From: Bradysia coprophila
Lineage: Eukaryota > Arthropoda > Insecta > Diptera > Sciaridae
Assembly: GCF_014529535.1 (NCBI RefSeq)
Contig: NW_023503632.1
Location: 2,170,001-2,234,000 of the forward strand
Direction of reading: 5' to 3'
DNA: 64,000 bases
Position 1 is the first letter of the stretch. Every line of letters starts with the position of its first letter. The position numbers and the translations under genes are program-made. The notes below the pieces were generated by a model. The model saw nothing but the letters and a program-made list of their open reading frames with translations, ran no database searches and had not been told where the DNA came from. Of the stretch, positions 56,054 through 64,000 are shown piece after piece.

Positions 56054-56513
56054 TAATTCGAAATATTTATTTCATTTATTAGTCGCATAACAGATTTTTA
56101 TTTAAATTTGAAGAGATAGAAACAAAACTGCCGTGAGTCTGCGCTAATGTCTTTATGCGGGTGAAATAGTTACACGCACAGCCTGTGTACCACCTGCACC
56201 ACTGCCACACAGCTTATAAAAACGTTTGAGAAGTTTTGTTTGGTTGAGTATATCAGCTGAAAACCTGCTGAAGCAAATTCATGTCTAAATTTCATTGACG
56301 TCCCCTGTTTAATATTACCTCAACTAATACCCTCTATAGCAACCAAACTACTGTTTTTAAGGTGGTGAAAGAATCAAGTAGCCTTTGGAATTTACATGTA
56401 GATTACAGAGTAGTCAGTCAAAATGTAAAATAGTGTTTGTAGAATACAAAGAAATAAGGTGTGAAATTGACACAGAAAACTGAGAGTTTGTTTGCTAGAG
56501 AGAGTATTGCCTC

Positions 56514-57060
56514 ATCCGACGCACTTCAAGCATGAGTGGTATTCTAAATAGGGTACTGAAACTTGACAGTGTGTATCAGAACTGTAAAAACCTATTTCAT
56601 ACGAAATAGTACTATAGATTTGGCTGCTGTCGACTATGATCACTTTTGCTTGAAGTGTACTTCAAGCGAAAGTGATCATAGTCGAAAGCTGCCAAATAAG
56701 TTATTGTTCCAAGGCCATACGAGTTGACAAATTACTATCTTTCATCCATAGAGACATAATCTCATCAATATTTATAGAGTGTTATGATCAGAGCGAGAAA
56801 ATCGAAGATCATTTAATTATAACTTGCCTTGGGGTACTTGTCAAAATATTTCTTTCTCTTTCATCATAACACTCTTTATGAAAACCGATCTCTATGGATG
56901 AAATTGTATTCGCTCAGCCAGTGAAAATTTGTGTTTACAGTTACATGGAACAACCTTAGTGAGTACTATTTTGTATGAAATGATTTTTTACAGTTGCATG
57001 ATACACTGTCCAGTTTCAGTACCCTATATAGAGTACCACCCACGCTTGAAGTACGTTGAG
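56514..57060. mobile_element. Nested foldback elements
   Basis: The outer arms 56,514-56,613 and 56,961-57,060 are inverted (CACTTCAAGC.., GGGTACTGAAACTTG / CAGTTTCAGTACCC). Just inside the left arm is a near-perfect palindrome centred near 56,657 with about 37-bp arms (GACTATGATCACTTT). A TTTCATCCATAGAGA-type inverted repeat (56,705-56,960) fills the rest. One foldback seems to have inserted in another. Confidence 0.85.
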
Positions 57061-57366
57061 GAATGTACAAATAGTTAAAAACTATAATGTAAAACGCACA
57101 CACAAGGGCGAATAATCAGTCCGATTGGCGAAATTCGTTGTTCTAAGGTAATAACGTTTCTTCCATGTTATGTAATAGAACTCAGTGTTTCAACGTGTCC
57201 AGTCGTTGAATTGATTTTTTTCAAACAAAAGCCGATTTTTATTATAAAAGAAAAAGGTTATAACGGCTGTCCCTTACCCAAGCAGAGTGGTTTCAATTTG
57301 TGTCGTAATTTGTGTCAGTAAATTTTTTGTTGCAATAAATTAATTTCAGTCGATCGGTTTTTAAAA

Positions 57367-58581
57367 ATGGAACACTTGAACGGAATACATATAATTGACT
57401 GCAAAACTATCAGTGGTAAGCCTCTGAAGGAAATCGAAAATACGATAGAGTTCAAAGATTTTGCGGAACAGTTCGGCAATGGCATGAAACTGAACGGAAT
57501 CGTTTATTTGATAAACACGGGGATTGAAGAAGCGGCGGTGAGACGCAAATCCATTTTTTGGCGCGCTTGAACAAAGAAAAAAAAAACTTACGAAAAACTC
57601 AATCCGTTTGTAGATTTCTAATTTCGAACAAAAGTTAGCCGAATTTTACGCACTTCCAGTCGATAATAAGAAACTGTACAGTCCGGAAGCATTTCAACTT
57701 CAACAATATGGTTCTTGGGGATGGAAGGGACCAACTGCTAGTCAAATGTACGTTTGAGGAATTTTGCGATTTCTTCATTTGATAAAAAAAAACCTAATTT
57801 CCACAGTGCCAAGAACTACACGCTGGAAACATTTGACTTTACCATCAATCCACGATTCGAAGATGATGCCCTGTATCCGAAAGAAATCAACGGGTTCAAG
57901 GATGCTGTTTTTACATTTAGAAAACAAACACGCCTCCTGAGCACGAAATTATTGCGTAGTCTAGGTGAATATTTGGACTTGGCTGATAAGGATTTTTTCG
58001 TTCACAATCATCGAGCGAATGAAGAGAACTATGCGCTTTCCAAATTTTCCGTTCGTACATTGTATTATCCCAAAGAGCCTGTGCTTCGCGAAACGGCAGC
58101 AAAACTGCGACTACCAGAACATCAGGATTTCGGAACGCTCTCACATATCTGTCAAACTTCGAAAGCTGGAGGATTACAGGCTAAACTGAGTACTGGCGAA
58201 TGGGTCGATGTTGCCTACATTCCGAATAGTTTTGTCGTGAATGCCGGTAGATCTTTGGAGATGTGGAGTGGAGGCAACATTCCGGCTGTGGTAACTTAAA
58301 AATAAATTTTTCATTAAACGTGCTCGAGCGGTTCAAAGTAACATTTTTCTCTGTTCTTCGGTTAGTTCCATCGAGTGGCGTGGACCGATAGAAGCTCAAC
58401 GGAGAGTCGAATAAGTTTTGGATGTTTTCTTGGACCCGATAGAGACACTTGTTGCTTGCCTCAGGTGGAAGAAAATCCTGATTGGAGACCAGCTTACACG
58501 AGAATGCAGCCAGGCGATATGTTCGATGATTATTTTAAAAAGCAAGCTCAGTTAGCTGAGGAAATTAATTCGATTAAGTAA
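57367..58581 (+). CDS. 2-oxoglutarate/Fe(II) dioxygenase, isopenicillin-N-synthase-like
   Basis: Exons 57,367-57,537, 57,614-57,747, 57,807-58,290 and 58,366-58,581 join across GT..AG introns of 76, 59 and 75 bp to give 334 residues. The N-terminal DIOX_N-type part includes LNGIVYLINTGI and QKLAEFYALP. The jelly-roll core has the iron triad H207-x-D209 (LPEHQDFGTLS) and H265 (FHRVAW), plus the co-substrate R278-x-S280 (SRISFGCFLGP). GGLQAKLSTGEWVDV lies between. Every catalytic residue is present, so an active cytosolic oxygenase is likely; the substrate is unknown. The family is abundant in plants, fungi and bacteria and patchy in arthropods. AATAAA occurs at 58,661. The normal intron pattern argues against a recent bacterial transfer. 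Confidence 0.9.
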
Positions 58582-59496
58582 TTTGTTTTTAAAAGGGGGG
58601 GGGGCAAGATGCGTATAATGTACATTTCTATCGAATTTTATGTTGACGAGATTGATTTTAAATAAAATTTCAATTTAAAAAGAAATTGGCTTTACACAGT
58701 TTCCAGGGAAGAAATGCAATTTTAATACGTTTCCGCCATTCCGATAACATTTACAGACTTGAACCTCTACAGACTCAGTTACTTCCCTTAAACTAAACAT
58801 TTTCAAGATGCAAGACAACGAGAGACCTTACATTAAATTATTTAGATTGATCGTACGTTACATGTTCCCGTGAAGAATCGCCAAAAAAAAAGAAAAAAAA
58901 AATCGTTAAGAAAAACACCAAAGTGTCAAGATATGCCAAAGATACAAAAAGAACGGAAAATTTGTCTTTCTGACCTTGCCGCTTCTTCACATTTTAGCGA
59001 TTTTTCTTGATGATTTAACAAATCAACCAAAAATTATGAAAACGTTATGCTGTCGTTACGCATCGAAAGAGATCTAATGCGTATTACAGCCTTTTTCGAG
59101 CAATCGAAAACGTATTTTTTCACTTTCGGGTTTCTTCACTGGCCACTTTTCTTGACGTTTCCGGCATTTCTTCATATTCTGGTGATTTTTCTTGGTGATT
59201 CAACTAAAAATGATAAATCGGCCAAAAAAAAAATCTTGACGATTCGACTTTGCCAATAATTCACGGCTACGCGTCACACAACGACCATAATAAACTAAAG
59301 TAGTTCAAGTTATGACATTACATTACATTTGTGTGCCTTATAATCCATTTATGAAAAAGGATTCTGATGGAAAGATATCATCAAAAGTAAACTAAAATCC
59401 AGTATTTTAAAATCGCCCTCATGTATGATTTTCAGCAAAGCACCGATGCCTCTTAATTTTTGGTGTTTTGTTAACACTTTAAGAGCAATGTATCCT
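58582..59496. other. Intergenic with a diverged repeat
   Basis: A (G)9 run follows the dioxygenase stop. At 58,880-59,260 lie CTTGATGATTTAACAAATC and CTTGACGTTTCCGG words shared with 51,520-51,800. No gene is seen. Confidence 0.5.
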
Positions 59497-59873
59497 TTGC
59501 AAATATGTAGCCTACTAGCCTACGCAAACATTTAGGCGGAAAATATTCGTTTTTTGATGATTTCTCTAAACGAAAATCTTTTTTTGAAACAGTAAAACCA
59601 TTAAAGCACGTTATTTTTAAAGGAAAAATTGGTTTGTGGGTGATAGCTTATCCCACTTGGAGAAACCTTTGCAGATTACATAAATTTACAAAATTTATTG
59701 TAAAGGATTATCCAAGTAAGATAAGGTATCACTCACTAACCAATTTTTCTTTTAAAAGTAAACACATTTTTGCGTGCTTTAATGTCTTTAATTTTTCAAA
59801 AAAAGATTTTCGTACAGAGAAATCATCAAAAAACGAATATTTTTCCGCCTAAATGTAGGCTACATATTTGCAA
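59497..59873. mobile_element. Foldback MITE with about 164-bp arms
   Basis: Arms 59,497-59,661 and 59,711-59,873 are inverted (TTGCAAATATGTAGCC / GGCTACATATTTGCAA) with about 90% match and small indels. The spacer is 49 bp. No coding capacity. The interval 59,874-60,213 contains the PREB 5' flank. Confidence 0.9.
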
Positions 59874-60213
59874 TTGGTCCATTGCTTTTAATCCAAATAA
59901 TCTAACTTAAATTCCATTGTTCACTTATTGCCAGGTCAGGTCACACTCATTGCGGCCATCATCAAAACGAGTAAAATGCTTGAACAATACAAACAAATTC
60001 AAATATTTTGCGCCGAAATGTCACTTGAATGTAAACTACTTTGGTCAACCCTGTGACCGACTTGACACACAAAACATTTTTTATTTTCTTCGTTTACAGA
60101 TGACGTTTCTCTTGACAGTGTGTCGAACTTATTAGGCATAACAATGCGACGTGGAAGTAGCAGCAATTTGTTAAATTTCTAATAGAAAAAAGATTTCGGG
60201 AATAAATTCAGCT

Positions 60214-61838
60214 ATGGCACCGACAAAACGGCCCAACGATTTCCTTCTGGCGAGAGTTAACTTTCCGTTATATACCGTGGAAATGCTAACAAATCGCCAT
60301 TGCCTGGTAGCTGGTGGTGGAGGCTCATCAAAAACTGGTGTTGCTAATGGATTTGTAAGTATTGCCAGCACAATTGATTGCCAGCACTACGAATTAAGCC
60401 AATGTTATGGTGTAGTATCACCTTTCCATGATTCCGTTCCCTGATTGTTTCTCACAATAATAAGGTCACTCACAGTGTATTGATTTTCCGGTCGGCACAG
60501 CAGTCATCAATTAATTATTTAACGGAACAAAATCAACTTTTTCTTTATCTATTTTTAGGAAATCTACGAAATCTATCACAACGGTAGACATTTCGTAGCC
60601 GAAGAAGTGATACGTCACGAAACGGGTGCCAATGTTGTTATGAATTGTGCAGTGACCAGTGATGAAAGACGATCGTATGTTGTTGCCGGCCAGGAGTCGC
60701 ACTGTCAAATGTACTTAGTCAATTTGAAAGTGGTGGATGAGGACGAAATGGCCAAATCGAAACCGACAACCGAAGACATTCTAAGACGACGGAAGAGTTC
60801 AGCAAAACCATCCGGTGTCGAGCCGATTCGTTCAAAGTCCGCCGATGTCAATGCAAATACAAAACACATCAAATTCGAAATACAGCCGGGCGATTCCGTT
60901 CAAACGGACTTTACTGCTGTCGATCCACTGCAGCGTGTTGTTAGAATCAGTCCGAATGGTAAGCTTATGGCAACGGGCGGAACGGATGGCGTCGTTCGTG
61001 TGTGGAAGTTTCCCAGAATGACAAAATTGATGGAATTCAAAAAGCACACAAAAGAAGTGGACGATCTGGACTTTAGCCCGGACAGCAAAAAACTGGTGTC
61101 GATTGCCAAGGACGGCCTTGGTGTCTTGTGGGACATTGAGAATGAAAAGGAATGGAAACGATTGACTTGGGATCCACCAGAGGGCACCAAATATCTATTC
61201 AAACGATGTCGTTTCGGCATCTACGAGGGTAAGGTTGGCAAAAGTCGCCTGTTTACGATTGCGAATCCATTCGGGAAAGTTGGAAAGCAGCGTGGATATT
61301 TACAAGCATGGGATCCGGACACTGGTAGCTTAACGAATTCCGTTGGCGTTGACGAAAGCCTGGCATCGTTGGCGGTTCGTGACGATGGTCGTTTTGTGGC
61401 TATTGGTTCCATGTTCAGTGGTTCTGTGTCGATGTACATTGCATTCAGCCTACAGGTATTAAACCGTCGATTTGGTCGATTGACATGTACTCGACTAACT
61501 TGGAAACTGTTTTCAATTTTACAGAAAGTCTTACACATTCCCAATGCTCATTCGATGTTTGTTACTGGACTTCAGTTCATACCAATGCACGGCGATGGGC
61601 CACCTATATCGAGTAGTTCGGAAGCTGCTGTTGTATCAATTTCCGTGGATAATAAAGTTTGCATTCACAGCTTACAGTACCGACGTACGTGTTGCGTTAT
61701 GATTGAATGTTTGGAATCGAGCTTATCAATAATTCTTGTCTCTTCCTTTCAGATACTATACCAGCATGGGTGGCCATTGTGTTAATTATAGTTACGGTGT
61801 TTTTAAGTTTTGTGTTTTGCTCATGGATTGGAATCTAG
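60214..61838 (+). CDS. PREB/Sec12, guanine-nucleotide exchange factor for Sar1
   Basis: PREB is the metazoan Sec12. It is an ER membrane protein whose cytosolic WD40 propeller loads GTP on Sar1 to start COPII coat assembly. Exons 60,214-60,354, 60,559-61,455, 61,525-61,684 and 61,753-61,838 join to 427 residues, the usual length. The start MAPTKRPNDFLLARVNFPLY and the loop LVAGGGGSSKTGVANGF (K-loop region) fit the family. WD-like blades are visible in VVRISPNGKLMATGGTDGVV, RVWKFP, and LDFSPDSKKLVSIAKDG with VLWDIEN. The last exon gives a C-terminal anchor (WVAIVLIIVTVFLSFVFCSW), typical of this type II-like topology. A poly(A) signal follows at about 61,872. All splice joins keep frame. Confidence 0.92.
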
Positions 61839-62359
61839 ACGGAATTTATTTAAAACGAAAAAAGATGAAAAATAAAAATTATTCGAATATTTGAGACTGA
61901 GTTGTCCAATGCTGCATCGTCACAAATTTACAGTTCGAGCACTAGATCGAGGTTTTAATGTGGACTTTAGGGGGTTTAAAATCGTATGGGAAAATAAGAG
62001 TGTCGATAAAGTTGACGGAAGTTGAGGCTGAAAACATGTCCTTATGGCATCCTGAACCACATAGAAAATTTATAGATGAGGCCGATGCGAACCGAGTTGG
62101 TTGAGAAGTCGCTCAAGGACGAAATGTGTGGAAAAACACGAAAATTGATTTCAGGTTTAAGAAAAATTGAACGTAACTAACAGATGCTGAAAAAGGCCTG
62201 TGTAAAGAATTGAAACTTATTCATTGCAAACCTAGGTCATTAACTTCACTAGGTCATCACACTTTTGTGAAATGAAAGGATTGCGCACAATATTTAGTTG
62301 GTTGGAGAGGGGTGTCACAATAATTTTACTTCGCGAAATTCATAATCGGTCCAAAAAAA
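61839..62359. other. Intergenic, no gene seen
   Basis: This is the 3' flank of PREB, with no recognisable exon or repeat array. Confidence 0.5.
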
Positions 62360-62770
62360 AACCCTGAAAGGGTAAATGTCACGCAAGTCCCTTATTTTAC
62401 TTACAAAATAACTGATATCGCTGAGGGTGACGTATTATGCGCCGTACGCAAAATTCTTACCCACAAAAAATTGACCCAAAAAATTTGTGAAAAAATTTTA
62501 CAAAAAGAAAGCGTCACAAGTGGCAGATGATTCGGTTTTCTTCCTTTTAAATTCTTTTCGTACATTTTTTAACCATTTTCCTAATAACAATTGTTTCCTC
62601 AACATCTGCCACTTGTGACGCAAATTTCTTTTTGTAAAATTTTCTTACATTTTTTTGGGTAGATTTTTTCTTGATAAAACTTTTGCGTACAGACGCAGAG
62701 TGGGGTTAAGGATTTTTTGACTGATATCACCACTTTTGTAAGTACTTATGTCATGTCGACAACATCAAAA
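62360..62770. mobile_element. Foldback MITE, diverged copy of 34,207-34,649
   Basis: It shares GGGTAAATGTCACGCAAGTC, ACTGATATCGCTGAGGGTGA and GCGTCACAAGTGGCAGATG with the 34-kb copy. The two arms are about 75-80% complementary, so it is older. Confidence 0.8.
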
Positions 62771-62810
62771 AACCTTATGGAAGTAAAAAAAAATCTTGAA
62801 AAGACAGTCT

Positions 62811-63060
62811 GAATCCCAAAATCTAGAAACCAATCTTGGAACGCCTCACTTATATCGAAAATAATCCAAATCCATAAAAAAATCCAATGGAAGTTAGCAA
62901 GTGCCAAAGAAATCATCTGTCATCCCAAAATTTCGAAACCAACCTTGGAACACCTCACTCATCATGAGTGACTCATGTCGAAAATAGGCCAAATCCATCG
63001 AAAAATCCGATGGAAGTGAGGTAGTGCCATAAGAAACATCTGTCATGCCAATTAGGAACC
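62811..63060. repeat. Two diverged units of the 109-bp repeat, inverted
   Basis: AACCAATCTTGGAACGCCTCAC and AACCTTGGAACACCTCACTC mark two units, reverse complement to 32,935-34,150. Confidence 0.85.
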
Positions 63061-63289
63061 TACCTAGTGGAAGTTAATGCTTAATGATCCCCACAATTGC
63101 CAACAAGAACACAATTCATCCCAAAACAACACACCTTCCATCGCATTACCATTTATTTCATGCTTCATGCACCAAAATATACAACACTCATACATAAAAT
63201 TGGCCTTTCTATGGCATTTGTATGAAAACTTCCCAAGGTATGGGTTGTATGCAACTTTTGAAAATTGCATTCTTATTTTTACGCCAATA

Positions 63290-63535
63290 TCCTATAGCAC
63301 GACAGAGTAACGTTTATTTTACTCTGTCGTGCCTATAGCCAAAATCTCTGGAAAATCTATACAAACGTTTAGGAGTTGCTGGTTCCACTTTTCCTTAGGA
63401 ACTAACTAACTAACGTAGGAAATTTCAGTTATCTGAAAATATATTGAACTCGTATGGATGCATAGATTCCAAGGTATATAGCCAAGAGGGGAAAGTCAAA
63501 AAGTCACCGTAAATATGTTCCTTAGTTCAAAAAAA
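63290..63535. repeat. Dispersed repeat X, copy 2 (inverted), with nested hairpin
   Basis: It corresponds to 31,195-31,510 in reverse complement. Inside it arms 63,297-63,310 and 63,319-63,332 form a perfect 14-bp hairpin that copy 1 lacks, flanked by CTATAG on both sides. This is probably a tiny later insertion. Confidence 0.75.
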
Positions 63536-63545
63536 AAACATTTTA

Positions 63546-63721
63546 CCGATGCGAATGTGGAACATGCCGGCCGGCAATGTGGAAATACGATTTTCCATCT
63601 TTTTCCATTTGAACCAAAAAGTTAGAAAAAAATATCCATCGTACCTCGTCTCTTTGTACTTGAGTAAAAGATATGGATAATCTCCGTTCCACATTGCTGG
63701 CGTGTTACACATTCGCATCGG
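63546..63721. mobile_element. 176-bp MITE with CCGATGCGAATGTG ends
   Basis: The left CCGATGCGAATGTGGAACA is inverted at the right as ACACATTCGCATCGG, with an inner GGCAATGTGGAA / TTCCACATTGC. No clear target duplication is seen. The final 280 bases of the window show nothing recognisable. Confidence 0.85.
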
Positions 63722-64000
63722 CTGTACCTATATTTAATGGATTTTTTCAAACTTGAATACGACCCGAAAACGGCTGTTATTGCATTTTTTCGTCTCAAGA
63801 GGAATGGAACTTAAGATTCCATTGAGTGAAAGTCCAAGGGTAGTTGTGCAATCAATGAAAATATGTTATGGCTTGATTTCCACTAACCACGAAAGTACTA
63901 AATTACATTTTTTTCAATTTTCGCTTTGTTCACTTGACAGCTGGCTCTCTCACGGCTCTCTCACGGAGTTCTTATTGATTGGAAACCATACTTAAGTTTA

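Noticed and set aside
60832..61544. Minus-strand ORFs of 70-107 codons opposite PREB
   Set aside because: They overlap the PREB coding exons in antisense and show no motifs of their own.

Overview
The window is nuclear DNA of an insect, most likely a fly and perhaps a lower dipteran such as a fungus gnat. It is AT-rich, the introns are mostly 55-80 bp with GT..AG ends, and the mobile elements (BEL/Pao with env, Ty3/gypsy, RTE, Penelope-like, hAT) are typical of dipterans. The species itself is an inference. There is no sign of bacterial gene organisation.

Layout. 0-8.6 kb: a dispersed repeat with 145-bp tandem units, an unrecognised membrane-protein gene (3.2-5.1 kb), then a damaged locus in which a Pat1-like (patr-1) fragment runs straight into a 5'-truncated RtcB tRNA-ligase fragment. 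8.6-24.4 kb: one Ty3/gypsy-like retrotransposon on the minus strand, cut into four blocks by three later insertions. These are an uncharacterised block at 9.7-11.6 kb, a 4-kb foldback element built of GAGACC..GGTCTC hairpin repeats (12,050-16,036), and a hAT plus Penelope-like composite (about 18.1-23.35 kb). 24.4-35 kb: mostly satellites and foldback repeats, with an isolated ClC chloride-channel-like exon at 31.9 kb. 35,118-44,216: a BEL/Pao element with two LTRs, an env-like gene, PBS, PPT and a 5-bp target duplication. It sits inside an older transposon-type ORF and itself carries a 677-bp hAT MITE. 45.3-48.9 kb: repeats, including a second 145-bp array element.

49.2-62 kb is the gene-bearing part. 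It holds gamma-tubulin (minus, 8 exons, 456 aa), a metallo-beta-lactamase-like protein (plus, 2 exons, 341 aa), an isopenicillin-N-synthase-like 2-oxoglutarate/Fe(II) dioxygenase (plus, 4 exons, 334 aa) and PREB/Sec12 (plus, 4 exons, 427 aa). All four splice models were built by eye, and each gives an open frame from start to stop. They are ordinary housekeeping or metabolic genes with no apparent operon or pathway link. A 5'-truncated RTE retrotransposon and several foldback MITEs lie between them.

The most interesting features are structural. They are the hairpin-unit foldback element, several minisatellites in which every unit is itself an inverted repeat, a composite repeat present twice in opposite orientation with the ClC exon inside one copy, the Pat1/RtcB junction, and a Penelope-type reverse transcriptase followed by an unusual Arg-rich ORF. 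Everything here was read by eye. Boundaries of repeats without clear target duplications are approximate, and family names rest on recognised motifs rather than a search.
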